Assembly: GCA_013115145.1 (NCBI GenBank) | Contig: JAAPAO010000358.1 | Span: 1 to 36,814 of the forward strand | Reading direction: 5' to 3' | DNA length: 36,814 nucleotides | DNA from: Perkinsus chesapeaki | Lineage: Eukaryota; Perkinsozoa; Perkinsida; Perkinsidae | Shown here: in pieces, positions 8,385 to 17,858 of the stretch | Layout of the letters: every line of letters begins with the position of its first letter | How positions within the stretch are numbered: the first letter of the stretch is position 1 | Translations under genes and position numbers: made by a program | The notes under the pieces: model-generated | Database searches by the model: none | Told to the model about the DNA's origin: nothing | Seen by the model: the letters and a program-made list of their open reading frames with translations, nothing else

Positions 8385-9071
8385 TCATAGGAAGTCTTCA
8401 GTTTCGGATACCTACATAAAGTGACCGGGTGGCATAAAAATGAAAAAAATAAATAAAAGTAATAAATAAATGTCACAAGGTGGCATGAAAGTAATATATT
8501 AATGTAATGAGGAGGTGGGTGCCTAAAATATCTCACCAATCCTGATAATGCATCATCCTGGTCAGATTCTTCACCATTCGGATCGAATTCCCCATCATCT
8601 TCATCGTCACTTCCAAACTCTTCGTTTTGAAGTCGCCAGATAGGATTGCTAAAATTCATTTCGAATTTCAATGCGCGCGGTCAAGTTTGTACCGTCTCAT
8701 TATCTCTCGCATTTCACTTGCCTCTCGCTCAACTTCACTCTCCGTCACCTCCAATATTCCATCTCGCCGCCGAGGCCTGACAGATATCCGAGGTTGAAGC
8801 TTGCAGGATACGAAAGAGCTCAGCATACCGCTTCGACGCAGCTCTCTCGTCTCCACCAGCTAGCGATGTCAGCCCAATCTGAAGGCCCTAGGAAGAAACG
8901 CTGATAAAATCGATCACGTAATCGGTTTACCGCATTCATATAGTCATCGTCTTCTTCGTCTTCCTCCTCCTCCTCCTCATCATCATCATCATCATCCAAG
9001 CTGCTAAGATCGGCCGGCGTTCCCACAGCACCTTGAGATGATATCCCGCCCGAGCCGGAACCAACTACCAT
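8385..9071 (-). CDS. Acidic-rich protein locus, unknown function (one or two genes)
   Basis: From ATG 9071 the frame reads a Gly/Ser-rich start, a run of about 18 Asp/Glu (from GAN/GAR repeats at 8941-9000), then NRLRDRFYQRFF-type residues. A 30-nt GT-AG candidate intron (8901-8930, family C) and an 80-nt intron (8777-8856, family B) lead into PRRRDGILEVTESEVER... and a stop at 8668. A second acidic piece starts at ATG 8659 (MNFSNPIWRLQNEEFGSDDE), is spliced across 8412-8536 and ends VSETEDFL at 8385. I could not find a frame-consistent join between the pieces, so this is either one gene with an unseen small exon or two adjacent genes. The composition suggests a nuclear chaperone-like or RNA/chromatin-associated protein, but no domain is recognised. 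Confidence 0.5.
8783..8811 (-). repeat. Family B stem-loop element in an intron
   Basis: Core GGTTGAAGCTTGC between gatatcc and ggatac; it lies inside the 8777-8856 intron. In the sense of the minus-strand gene it reads GTATCC...GGATATC, followed by TGTCAG as 3' splice site. Confidence 0.75.
8901..8930 (-). repeat. 30-nt family C candidate intron
   Basis: On the minus strand: GTAAACCG, then ATTACGTGATCGATTTTATCAG. GT-AG bounded, exactly 30 nt, stop-free and divisible by three, so splicing or retention gives the same downstream frame. The CGTGATCGATTT half-palindrome matches other introns. Confidence 0.6.
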
Positions 9072-9221
9072 CGAACCTGACCGACAACCATAGCACTTGC
9101 AAGGCGGTGGTACGAAGTGGAATCTAAAGCGTGATGATATGAAGTAAAATGAAGATTATGGAACAGTGGATGTTATTAGTTACCATACCAGCACATGGAA
9201 CTGGCAGAGTGTCGCTGGAGG

Positions 9222-10505
9222 CTATAAGCCTGTTGCTATACTTCTTTGCATCAGCCTTTCGAGCAACGGTTCAAAAGTTGAAACATCTACCCAGTGAACT
9301 CGGAACCGATAACAAGGTTCCTGACTGACTCGTTGTTGAAGCCTTCTCCTATTAGAAAGCGAGAAGAGCCACCAAAAACCGCACCCGGTAGAATTTGGAT
9401 ATCTCAAAGACTTACCAGAATCTTCTTCCGCTTCATCTCCATCATCATGGTCTTGGAAACAACTATTCGAAGGTGAACGGACCGATCGTTGTTGGAAATC
9501 TAATACTCCTCGGGTAGCCTGAGCGTCTCAACTTATTTTGTATCTTGCACGCTTCAACCTTTGATTCCTCCAGCTCCTGTACTGCTTTCGCCATCTTATC
9601 TTCTACGCTTTTGCATGGCTGATTGCCGGCAAGAGCGATATGGAAATTTTCTGATGAAGATCCAACCCAGAGTTTCACGAAAGCCAGCATCATCGCGGGA
9701 ACATCCAAATCGATCGCCTGATCGATTTTTCCCGTATCAACCGTCACTTCTATTCGACACTAACCTCCTCATCTTCTTTCACGCGCGCCACAAAATTAAT
9801 CTGATTGTCGCTCAAATCAACCTCAGTGATTTTCCTCCGATTCTTCAACGCGAATAGTAAAGTGATAAATCTACGTTGAGGAAATACAAGATTCAACAAG
9901 ATCGCAAGATTACCTACCCAAAGGTCGAGATGTAATTTCCCATCAAACTCAGTGTCTCCAGCACCGGAAAATCTCCACACGAAATCGATTGCGCGATCGA
10001 ATATACGCCGGCATCGAAAAGGAAATTCTCATCGAGTTCAAGTCGCTTCAGATTCTGAAGATATCCAAATCGATCAACTGGGCGAGCGCTCTTTACAAAC
10101 CGCCATACCCGCAGTCTTGCACATGTCTGTGTAAGGTTAAATGCAACTCCGTCCAAAAATCGGAAGGGGATCTTCTCAGGAGGTCGAGCTTGACTTTCTA
10201 AAAATAAAAGATACGCCAAATCGATCGACCGTTTCGGTTACTCACCGAGATCTGTCACAAAATCGAGGCACGGATTTCCCGAGCTCAACCGGCGATTGCC
10301 TAGTTTTGTCGTCGACTCTGAATCCATTTTTTGCATCGCGCCAATATGACATTCCGAAATAACCTGCGTTAAGAAAATGCAAGATTGACCAAGATTTCAA
10401 GATTCTCACCAAGTTCTCCAACTTTCTTCCAGTTCGTCCAATCGCATTTATAAGTCGTAAGAAAGCATCTGAGTATTTTCCGACGTAAATTCGATCGTTC
10501 GTCAT
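9222..10505 (-). CDS. Leucine-rich-rep. (ribonuclease-inhibitor type) protein
   Basis: Exons 10410-10505, 10246-10363, 10097-10197, 9918-10054, 9765-9870, 9559-9717, 9416-9518, 9291-9348 and 9222-9255 join in frame (about 303 aa from ATG 10505; the frame is open upstream to 10553, so an earlier start is possible). LRRs are clear: LENLVISECHIG, NLKRLELDENFLFDAG, VLETLSLMGNYI, ITEVDLSDNQINF, with the 28-residue RI spacing and a Gly after each N-x-[LI]. The tail is acidic (HDDGDEAEEDSGEG). LRR proteins of this type are protein-binding scaffolds; the partner is unknown. Eight short introns (35-67 nt) carry element families A (9871-9917, 10364-10409), B (9519-9558) and C (10198-10245, 10055-10096, 9718-9764). 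The last 35-nt intron hides a TAG, so retention ends the protein 10 residues earlier. Confidence 0.75.
9519..9558 (-). repeat. 40-nt intron made of an inverted family B element
   Basis: The minus-strand intron begins GTTGAAGCGTGCAAGATAC, so the element's own core supplies the GT, and ends GACGCTCAG. This is the opposite orientation to the copies in the transporter genes. Confidence 0.75.
9871..9917 (-). repeat. 47-nt family A intron in the LRR gene
   Basis: The whole intron reads GTAGGTAATCTTGCGATC... through CTTGTATTTCCTCAACGTAG on the minus strand. The frame before and after is the LRR frame. Confidence 0.85.
9981..10003. repeat. Family C-like palindrome within LRR coding sequence
   Basis: gaaatcgattgcgcgatcgaata lies inside an exon and codes YSIAQSIS of a well-formed RI-type repeat, so here the palindrome is exonic. 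It may be coincidence of codon choice or an exonised element. Confidence 0.5.
10198..10245 (-). repeat. 48-nt family C intron in the LRR gene
   Basis: Minus strand: GTGAGTAACC at the start, GGTCGATCGATTTGGCG in the middle, ATTTTTAG at the end. It contains one half of the TCGATC...GATCGA palindrome. Confidence 0.8.
10364..10409 (-). repeat. 46-nt family A intron in the LRR gene
   Basis: Minus strand: GTGAGAATCTTGAAATCTTG ... CTTGCATTTTCTTAACGCAG. It is nearly the same sequence as the introns at 20394-20441 and 13238-13290 in unrelated genes. Confidence 0.9.
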
Positions 10506-10585
10506 GATGCAGTGCGATCGTTTCCTGGCCGGCACTCTACCATCTTGACCTGCAACTAAAAGTGTTCGAATGTCCCACCACAGAG

Positions 10586-10606
10586 CAGCAGCAGCAGCAG
10601 CAGCAG
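10586..10606. repeat. (CAG)7 trinucleotide repeat
   Basis: Seven uninterrupted CAG units on +, reading poly-Leu (CTG) on the minus strand just upstream of the LRR gene. Confidence 0.95.
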
Positions 10607-11169
10607 TGTCACCACTGTCGTGTGAGGTTCATGAGGATACCCCAATGAGCCGCCTAGATACGGAATACAGCAAGACTTTACCAGACTACTCGCTATGTTC
10701 GGAGAATCGTATCGGCTGGAAAAATGCGAAACGGTTGATCGATTAGATTGAAGTGAATCATCGCCTACGAGGTTCAACTTGGAGGATTTATTTTTCCTAT
10801 TCGCAGCGCAGTTCTTTCTGCAAGGGTCATTCGGTTGCCTCTTACCGCCAGGGTCCCGCGTCATCACAGCGATGCAACAGTGGCATGTGGGGTTAGAGCA
10901 AATGATATTTTAACCTAATCTGGTGGCTTCAGAGTTCGATCAATTTCACTGCTTCCGAATAGGTTTGTTTCGTGTTTCGGAAATTCAGAGGCAAAAAGTC
11001 ATCGCGGCATTTTTACTCCCTAACAACACGTTCAACTTACTGTGCCACAATCGGGAAAGGTATGAGTTCCTCATCGTCGACGGGAAAAATATGCATTGTT
11101 CAAAGCGAAGAACTCGGAGATCGATGAAGTGAGGCAGGATTGATGATAAGAACTGAAAGGACCTTTGAA

Positions 11170-11197
11170 TTATCTCGCATGCTTCAACCTAGGATAC
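11170..11197 (+). repeat. Family B element
   Basis: ttatctcgcatgcttcaacc then taggatac; the same core and ends as the intronic copies. Confidence 0.65.
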
Positions 11198-11418
11198 CAC
11201 TGGAAATTCTCCCTCAAATAGAAAGTTATGAGCTCTCATAAATTTTACCGGATTCATCATCGAATTCCATCTGTGCTGATTTCAACAAATGAGAAATGGC
11301 GAATCGCCCTCCATCAGCGTCACCAAATTTTTCGCTGGCTTCCGATTTCAGAAAATTTTCTTGTTTTTTTTGGTAAATTTACTGCCTTACATGTACAAAA
11401 ATCGGGTCCATAATGCAG

Positions 11419-11519
11419 CGCTCGAAAAGAACGTTCCGAACTCGACTTCGAGTGGCCCGCCGAAGCGGCTCAACAATCCTCATCCAACAATCTCGACCTC
11501 TCTGAAAACAACCTATTTT
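11419..11519 (+). CDS. Candidate LRR exon on the + strand
   Basis: Follows ATGCAG as a possible 3' splice site and reads ...SSNNLDLSENNLFC, a good LRR core, ending at a GT that opens a family B-like stretch (GTATCATACC ... AACCTAAGATAC). No start, stop or second repeat was found. If real, it belongs to a gene divergent from the minus-strand LRR gene. Confidence 0.25.
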
Positions 11520-11652
11520 GTATCATACCAGTATCAACCTAAGATACTCTCCTTACCACATTCCGTATCGTCAAGCTTCTCAAGTTCGCGTAATCGACGA
11601 GTCTTCTAAAACTGCACAAGTTGGAATCAGTCAACTTGAAAATATAATTCAT

Positions 11653-11670
11653 GAATCGCTTCGCTCCGCC
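11653..11670 (+). repeat. Family E element (GAATCGCTTCGCTCCGCC)
   Basis: The same 16-18 nt string occurs at 27051, 27140, 32695 and, inverted, 22337, in or beside introns of different genes. Confidence 0.85.
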
Positions 11671-12036
11671 TAACTTTATTTACCAAATTTGTTTTATCGT
11701 CAAATATTTCATTATACGCCTGGCAAGATAGGGTACCCGATAGAGCTCTTGGAAACATGCATGGGTCGATGCCAATCATATACCTGCGGGAAGTTGGGGA
11801 AATTCACGGAAGAAAATTAGGAAAAAAACTAACAGGAAAGACTTGGATTTTGGAGCGCTACTGTAGTCTTCTCCACAAGTCTCTTTCACAAGTCGAATCC
11901 TCTGACATATTTTCGTGTCAAAAAATTCACAAAAAAAAGCTTTTATGTGTTTTTTGTTGAAATGCCTGCGAGTGATCGATTACGGTTATTGAGGATTTAA
12001 CCAAATTCCCCCCTATCGATTTGGTGAAAAAACCCA

Positions 12037-12065
12037 GAAAAATCGGAAAAATTTTCCGATTTTTC
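12037..12065. repeat. 29-nt perfect palindrome, 14-nt arms, 1-nt centre
   Basis: Arms GAAAAATCGGAAAA and TTTTCCGATTTTTC around A. It is the longest arm of the single-centre class in the window. Confidence 0.9.
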
Positions 12066-12792
12066 CCTACCGAGATAATGTTCCCGGAGCATCGGCTGCA
12101 GCTCCTGAGGCGTCTAAAATAACAGTTTCGATAGAATCTCTCACCGCCCCTGAAAATTGAATCACAATTCACCTTTAGTATCAACCTACCGCAAAGCTTA
12201 TGGCAGGTCGGGGGGACTCTGGTGAACCTAGAAAATATCTTTGAGAGATCAAATACTATTACACCAAACAGAGTGGTGCAGAACGGACTACGTCGGAGGT
12301 GGGGCGGCGAGTCAAGTAATATTTGTTATTTTACTGTTCTCCCAAAAACACTGCCAAATGCTTCCAAATGGCGTTCCGTAATTTCCGATTGTTCCGGAAA
12401 TTTCGGTAAATATTGATGTGCAGTTTATTTTTCGACCTGAGAATGGCTGGAGTGTATCTCGTCGTCTATCTGCAGTGAGGGGGATAATCTTCACGAGACC
12501 TCCAAATATTTTGCAGTTCTTTTGACGTTCGCTGATTTTCGTAAAATATCCAAAATTTTCCGCTTACATTCTTTTATTTCATTTTTGGAAATTTTCCGAA
12601 ATTTTCTGCTTACATTTCAGCCTCGTCGAGAAAACTGAACACCTGCGCCCACAACTCATTCGAGAGAGCTTCCACCATTAAAAAATAGCAACTAAATTTC
12701 ACAAAATTTCCATTTTGTTACGCCGGAGCACCACTAATGATACCAGTCTCGTGCCATGCAATCTCCGCGAGAATCTCTACTGTTCAAGATGA

Positions 12793-12820
12793 GTATCTTA
12801 GCTTGAAGCCTGCGAGATAC
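12793..12820. repeat. Family B element, 28 nt
   Basis: gtatcttagcttgaagcc then tgcgagatac. A sister copy follows 56 nt later at 12877-12904. Confidence 0.85.
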
Positions 12821-12876
12821 CCAAAAACCCCTTTAACTTCCTCCAAGTCACTCTGACCATTCACAAGCACCCCCAA

Positions 12877-12904
12877 GTATCTTAGCTCGAAGCGTGCATG
12901 ATAC
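12877..12904. repeat. Family B element, 28 nt
   Basis: gtatcttagctcgaagcg then tgcatgatac; direct repeat of 12793-12820, in the 3' flank of the U1-70K gene. Confidence 0.85.
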
Positions 12905-12966
12905 TCCATAGCTTCACTGACAAACTCAACACCCACTCCTTTAAGAAGCACCGAACTTTCAATCAA

Positions 12967-15900
12967 CTATTCCTCATCTCTATGATGTCGATGATGACGC
13001 CTCTCGCGACTTCTCGATCGTTCTCTTCTCGAATCTCTCCGCTCGCGATCACGATCACGGTCACGACTAAACAAATCCGTTGAGGAAATGCAAGTCAGAG
13101 CAAGATTGCATGATTCCCATTCCCATGTTTACCGAGATTCACCATCATCTCTCGCTCTTGCTCGATCACGATCACGGTCTCTGAGACGCGGGCCGAACTC
13201 GTCAAATTGCCTATGTGGCGGTGGGCCCTCATCATATCTAAGCGTTGAGGAAATGCAAGATTTAGCAAGATTACCGAGATTTGCTCTCACCTCGAGCCTT
13301 TGCCTTTACCTTTACCCCAACTGGATTCGTATGGTGGCGGTGCACCATACCTGGACAAAGAAATGATATAAATATCTTACTACAGACTGAAATGCACGCT
13401 TCAACCTCATCAAAAAATGAATTTTCCCATTCAACATATCTTTCCTCTCCATTAAATGCACGCTTCAACCTCACTAAGAATGAATATTCCCACTCAACAT
13501 ATCTTTAGTCTCCATTAAATGCACACTTCAACCTCCCCTGACCTTACCCCTTTCCACGACTGCTGCCGCCTCCTCCCTTTCCAAAATCGTCCATTCCCCA
13601 CCTCGGTGGCCCTCCCTTCCCCTTCCCCTTTCCATAACCGTCATCATATCCTCCTTTTCCTTTACCCCAGCTCGACATCCTCGGATGACTGTGATATCCT
13701 TGCTCCCATTCAGCAGCAGGTGGACCGAAGGCACTAGGAGGCACTCCAATAGAACTCTGAGGACCCTTCTTCGACTTTGGCTTTGCGATCCTAAACAACA
13801 CATCTGCGCGCGACTAATATAACTTATATTAGATTATATAAATCATTTATTACAAAAATTATATAATTCATTTTCATGAAAGAACACCCTATGAACAATA
13901 CTAAATATTCAACCCCATCATAGAGATAATCTTTTCCCATGAAAATTGCCGACTGCCCCTTTTCTCCTCCCAAAGAGCAATATTATCCAACCCAACGCCA
14001 CTTAGAGATGCAATTGGCACGAGCGGTCAAATGGCCAAAAGGTCGACTCTTTACAGTGCAATTGCCAATTGCACCGCAAAGAGCCGATCTCCCCGGTAGT
14101 CAACAGATTTCGCAAAAAAGATACCTCGCACCGAGGGGAGGTCGATTACGGACCATCGTGATTGATTCCACAAATCTTTCCAACAATACTCTTTTGATTT
14201 AAGATTGTTAATAAAATCTATAGAATTCCAATTGTCATCTTCCATAAATTAACATCAACTCCATCGCATCTCACGAAATGCTTCCACATTCCGCAAAAAA
14301 CGAAAAATTCCGAATGTCAGCTTCGAGCTTCAAACAACGAAAACTGTATTTTCGGAAACTACCTTTTTCACCGGTTATTTCATACTTTTAATCCAAGTCT
14401 AAATGGGAATATTTCAAACCCCTCCCATTATAACCTTCCGCTTCCTCTTCCTCCTCCCATCCTTCTTGGAATCCACCCCGAGACGGTTCTGCCGCGCTCG
14501 ACATCAACCAACACTCGACGACCGTCAATTTTAATACCGTCAGCCTACAGTCGGTTTAATAGGATACAATTTCGTGGCGCGTGACTTTATTACATTCTTG
14601 TATGCCTGTTTCAAGCTGCTTTCGCTGTCAAATTCAATAAAAGCATATCCTCGGCTTCTCCCATCCAAATCATGTATAATGGTCACCTGGCAACTCACAT
14701 TACCGCGCGCCACGAAATTGAATAATAGAGCATCTCATATAGCAAATGATTAAAAGATATTAATTACGATAACTATTCGACAGCTGCGTCAGTAGCTGCA
14801 GGTATTTCCACCCGAACCTTCGAGGTATCTTTTCGCACTGTGAAGATTCCCAAGGTATCTTTTCGCACTGTAAAGATTCCCAAGGTATCTTTTCGCACTG
14901 TAAAGATTCCCAAGGTATCTTTTCGCACTGTAAAGATTCCCAAGTTATCTTTTCGCACTGTAAAGATTCCCAAGTTATCTTTTCGCACTGTAAAGATTCC
15001 CTCACCTTTCGTATTGGTCCATATTCTCCAAAGATACGTTCCAATTGCTTCTCGGTCGTCTCATAGGCCACTCTAGCGACAAATAGAGTTTTAAATGGAT
15101 CTCCAGATACCTGAAAAAGATACTCTTGCGAATTGTAAAGAATTTAAAGATATTCTTCGCACTATAAAGACTTTAAAGATACTCTCCGCACTATAAAGAA
15201 TTCAAAGATATTCTTCGCACTATAAGGACTTTAAAGATACTCTCCGCACTATAAAGAATTTGAAGATATTCTTCGCACTATAAAAAAATTAAAAAAAATA
15301 ATGTATGGAAATTTATTTATATAAATTTATATATGGAAACTGTTAACGGCGGTATTGCTAGTCTTCTTCCCACCGACGGCGCTACTTTATCGTTATCCTG
15401 AGGCTTATAGTCATCTCGTAGACGTTTAATAAGCTCCTCGTAACTGACAAGTAATATCTTTCAATATATCAAATGCAACCTTCAACCTCGACCACCAAAT
15501 GCACGCTTCAAGCTCAGATATCAGTATTTAGATTGCTAATATCAATGTTACATGTCCACCCGACACCCGAAGCTGAGCTTCCTCCGATTCTCAGAAAATA
15601 AATTAATACGCCGCAAATGAAAAATGAATAACCAATCTGCACGTTGCATAAATTCCACTACCTCCCTCAGGAAACGAAGGGGAATTCATTGGACTATAAA
15701 TCAAAGAGGAGATGCAGGTGAACCGCGAAGAACAATTTCTCCTCTCAATGGATACAGGTTAACGGAGTTGACCCAGTTAATTCGGGGACGACTGGCCAGA
15801 GTGTGCACTGAAACCTCTAAACGCTCGGAAGGAAGGAAGGAATCAAGAAAGCTTGCATACCCAGTACGAACAATACACCCGGCGAATCTCCGAATGGAGT

Positions 15901-16743
15901 AAATGAAGGAATTCAACGGTAATAATAACAGAACGCTCCAACAGAAAATGATACACATTATGATTTTAAGCGACCACATTTTTGAAGTATTAGTCTTCGA
16001 TCTCGAAGATTTGTCATCGACCCTTTCTCACCAAACTCTTCACCGCACAAATCAACCATAGTTCTGCGGACTGTCCTCCCGAGCATCTTTCCAAATTTTC
16101 AAATAACTCATTTTCATGGGGTTTACTAGGCCATTGTTGCGTGAAGAGAATTAAGATATTTCAATCTTTCTACCACTGCGATTTCAGGAATCTTTTATGG
16201 GACACTGAAGCACGGTGTAACCTCCGACTTGACGGAGAGGGGCGCCACTATATCCAACTAATTTCATATTTATATCCGAGTGGTCGCCGGTTCGAATCCC
16301 CCGACGGTTATTATTACTTTTCCTTTTTCTCCTTGACTTTCCGTTTCTTCCTCTCCAAAGGAGTTTCATTGTGTGTTCGCTCCGGTGGCTCACCGTCCTC
16401 GAAGTACTCCACGAAGTCGGTTAAACCTGAATGGGACATCTTAGCTTTAAGCGTGCATGATACTAGAGAGGTCAAGTTATGAATTTCAGTTGAAACTATC
16501 TCAGAGGCCCCCAGGTTTAAGCATGTGGAACATAAAGAATAATACATCAAAAACAAGCATATCAGCCTACTATCCCCCAGTATCCAAGGTGGAAGCACGC
16601 ATGATCAAAAGAAGGTTGATTCACTTACCAGTCAAATGACGAGCAGTCACAGGAGCCTTCCGGATTTGCGGCTTCTCGTAAGCTTGCGGCGGCCTCGGGC
16701 AGAAGAGGGCCAGCAAATGCGGGGGCATTCCCTGAGCGCTCAT
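12967..16743 (-). CDS. SNRNP70: U1 snRNP 70 kDa protein (U1-70K)
   Basis: Ten exons join in frame: 16629-16743, 16318-16426, 15386-15443, 15006-15110, 14594-14686, 14435-14544, 13548-13790, 13291-13350, 13133-13237, 12967-13066 (365 aa). U1-70K binds stem-loop I of U1 snRNA and helps define 5' splice sites in the nucleus. Diagnostic parts: N-terminal [14 protein letters not shown] (family LPPNLLALFAPRDP); [32 protein letters not shown] (RNP2) and [14 protein letters not shown] (RNP1) of the [23 protein letters not shown]; then IPRRMGGG. The C-terminus is a Gly/Lys-rich stretch followed by an Arg/Asp/Ser tail ([12 protein letters not shown]), shorter than in animals. The nine introns (49-644 nt) carry families A, B and D, a tRNA-like piece, and two related tandem arrays around exon 4. 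The ATG at 16743 follows a pyrimidine-rich leader. Confidence 0.95.
13067..13132 (-). repeat. 66-nt family A intron (U1-70K intron 9)
   Basis: Contains CAATCTTGCTCTGACTTGC then ATTTCCTCAACG on the minus strand, with a short extra GATTTGTTTAG before the next exon. Confidence 0.85.
13238..13290 (-). repeat. 53-nt family A intron (U1-70K intron 8)
   Basis: GTGAGAGCAAATCTCGG ... AATCTTGCATTTCCTCAACG then CTTAG. Both flanking exons stay in the Gly/Arg-rich frame. Confidence 0.9.
13351..13547 (-). repeat. Tandem triplication of a family B element in U1-70K intron 7
   Basis: On +, aaatgcacgcttcaacctca and close variants start at 13390, 13456 and 13518, with units of about 63-66 nt that also share ttcccaytcaacatatcttt and tctccatta. 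The intron thus grew by local tandem duplication. Splice sites GTAAGG and GTCCAG lie outside the repeats. Confidence 0.85.
14056..14074. repeat. Palindrome in U1-70K intron 6
   Basis: Arms GTGCAATTG and CAATTGCAC around C, 19 nt, extended by CTTT...AAAG outside. It shows the odd-centred palindromes also occur in a long intron. Confidence 0.85.
14545..14593 (-). repeat. 49-nt U1-70K intron 5 with family D motif
   Basis: GTAATAAAGTCACGCGCCAC then GAAATTG ... GACTGTAG. The CGCGCCACGAAATTG string is repeated in inverse orientation 120 nt away in intron 4 (14703-14720). Confidence 0.8.
14823..15002 (-). repeat. Six 30-nt tandem units in U1-70K intron 4
   Basis: Units start at 14823, 14853, 14883, 14913, 14943 and 14973 and differ by one or two bases (aggtatct versus agttatct; gtgaag in the first). 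On the minus strand each unit reads ten codons ([10 protein letters not shown] or one-residue variants) and the array is stop-free and in phase with the RRM exon just upstream. Confidence 0.95.
15118..15290 (-). repeat. Diverged 30-31 nt tandem array in U1-70K intron 3
   Basis: Six units built on aaagatattcttcgcactat, alternating attcttcgcac and actctccgcac types, so the higher-order period is about 61 nt. The core (AAGATA...CGCACTRTAAAGA) is the same as in the 14823-15002 array on the other side of exon 4. Confidence 0.85.
16282..16317 (-). repeat. tRNA T-arm-like fragment at the 5' end of U1-70K intron 2
   Basis: On +, cgccggttcgaatccccc and gacggttattattac end exactly at the intron boundary (GTAATAATAACC on the minus strand). 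ggttcgaatcc is the pol III B-box/T-loop consensus. A D-arm-like cgagtggt precedes it at 16277, but no anticodon arm lies between, so it is not a tRNA gene; a SINE remnant is likely. Confidence 0.55.
16438..16463 (-). repeat. Family B element in U1-70K intron 1
   Basis: atcttagctttaagcgtgca then tgatac. The intron (16427-16628) also holds two more degenerate copies at about 16509 and 16582. Confidence 0.7.
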
Positions 16744-16782
16744 GGTGGAGAAAGGGAAACTTCCAGATGCTTGACATATTTC

Positions 16783-16810
16783 GTATCTTGCACGCTTCAA
16801 GTTTAGATAC
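16783..16810. repeat. Family B element in the U1-70K 5' leader
   Basis: gtatcttgcacgcttcaagt then ttagatac, about 40 nt before the ATG at 16743. Confidence 0.85.
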
Positions 16811-16934
16811 CATGCAGTTCTGAGAACCCGTCAGCCCACGATAAGGTTGATTAATGCTTTTCACAGACTGAAAAGATTCTCTTCAGTATCCCCCTCCCTG
16901 ATTGATTTCAACTGCATACACACAACTAAATTCA

Positions 16935-16993
16935 CTGGGCGCCGCAGAATACCGTTGAGGAAACACAAGTCTGCGCAAGAGCTCAAGATTCAC
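16935..16993 (-). repeat. Family A intron-like element, probably in the U1-70K 5' UTR
   Basis: Minus strand: GTGAATCTTGAGCTCTTGCG ... GTGTTTCCTCAACGG ... GGCGCCCAG; GT-AG bounded at 59 nt, no coding frame on either side. Confidence 0.65.
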
Positions 16994-17465
16994 CCAAATC
17001 GGTTGTCCCAGCTGGCAATGCCTTCGTGCTCAGTTGCCTTGACGATTGGTACTATTATACAGGTCGACTGATTGATCTATTTATTAAATAGATTCCTATC
17101 TTGTACTGTTGTGCTCCCTTTGTTCATTAGTTTGCTACTTCCCATATATGTACACAGAAGTTATGAAGACTTATCGACTTCAGGATGACCGTAGACCGGC
17201 GTATCGTTGACTTAATCAAGCTTAATAGCTCAGACCCTTCCCCTTCAGTTGATTAACACTTGCTTCACTCTTCTTCATTCAACATCGCTGGACATCCCTG
17301 TAGGTCCAGTGATATAGCCTGGAGTTCAAGACAGCAGCCGTATTGTACGGGAATAGCTGTCCAGAGACCCCCCTTCAAAGATGACTTAGGTTAACGACGT
17401 TGCTGATCTTTAATTGACAATGCCAACAAACAAGCAATAAGGTGGAATGAAATCCAAAGGACTCA

Positions 17466-17858
17466 TCATGATTCGAAATCATCTTTATAATACAAAAGAT
17501 ACGCCAATCTCATCTTCCTCAGAACAAACCTCGCAATTCCCATGACAAAAAGAACTACACACGCGAGCGCTAGGAGGCGTAAAAAGTAGGACGAGCAATA
17601 GCCGCCATCATCTTCATCACGCTTCTGCTTGATATCGGTTTCAGAAAGACTCGATAGACGCCTGCGAACCGTCCGCTCGTTTCTAGCCATAACATCGTCG
17701 TCGACGTCACTTGATAAAGTCGGCTCCACCTGAAAAAGCGCTCTTTGAAGGTAAGAATAAAACAGTATCAGTTTTGGTAGCCTCTTCACCACTTCTCCAG
17801 CCCTTACCTTATCTATCTCATTTTTTATGCGTTTCCTCACAGTTCCAGACGATGTCAT
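17466..17858 (-). CDS. Small tail-anchored membrane protein, unknown family
   Basis: ATG at 17858, exons 17808-17858 and 17466-17729, 104 aa after removing a 78-nt GTAAGG...TTTTTCAG intron (17730-17807). The product is basic and charged (TVRKRIKNEIDK, NERTVRRRLSSLSETDIKQK), followed by one hydrophobic helix (FLRLLALACVVLFVMGIA) and a short basic/acidic tail, the layout of a tail-anchored protein. SNARE-like position and size are suggestive, but no heptad SNARE core is visible. The intron is 3n long and stop-free, so an unspliced form would carry 26 extra residues. Upstream exons are possible. Confidence 0.6.
   Translation of the reverse strand: MTSSGTVRKRIKNEIDKVRAGEVVKRLPKLILFYSYLQRALFQVEPTLSSDVDDDVMARNERTVRRRLSSLSETDIKQKRDEDDGGYCSSYFLRLLALACVVLFVMGIARFVLRKMRLAYLLYYKDDFES

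Larger units (their letters stand above)
10556..12966. other. Region without a resolved gene; repeat elements and a possible + strand LRR exon
   Basis: It contains a CAG/CTG repeat (10586-10606), a candidate + strand exon with LDLSENNL (11419-11519), family B elements at 11170, 12793 and 12877, family E at 11653 and a 29-nt palindrome at 12037-12065. The + strand part 10900-11650 may be a divergently transcribed spliced gene whose exons I could not join. 12793-12904 lies just downstream of the U1-70K stop and is probably its 3' UTR. Confidence 0.5.
16744..17465. other. U1-70K leader and gap to the tail-anchored gene
   Basis: Holds a complete family B element (16783-16810), a family A intron-like stretch (16935-16993) that may be a 5' UTR intron, and a palindrome at 17075-17093 (arms ATCTATTTA/TAAATAGAT around T). 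17100-17460 shows nothing I can support. Confidence 0.6.

Noticed and set aside
9222-9407. A separate gene in the frame MRYPNSTGCGFWW...
   Set aside because: The first part lies in a GT-AG intron; the end is the last exons of the LRR gene.
9981-10003. Family C intron inside the third LRR
   Set aside because: Removing a 34-nt GT-AG segment breaks the frame; retained sequence gives a perfect 28-residue LRR.
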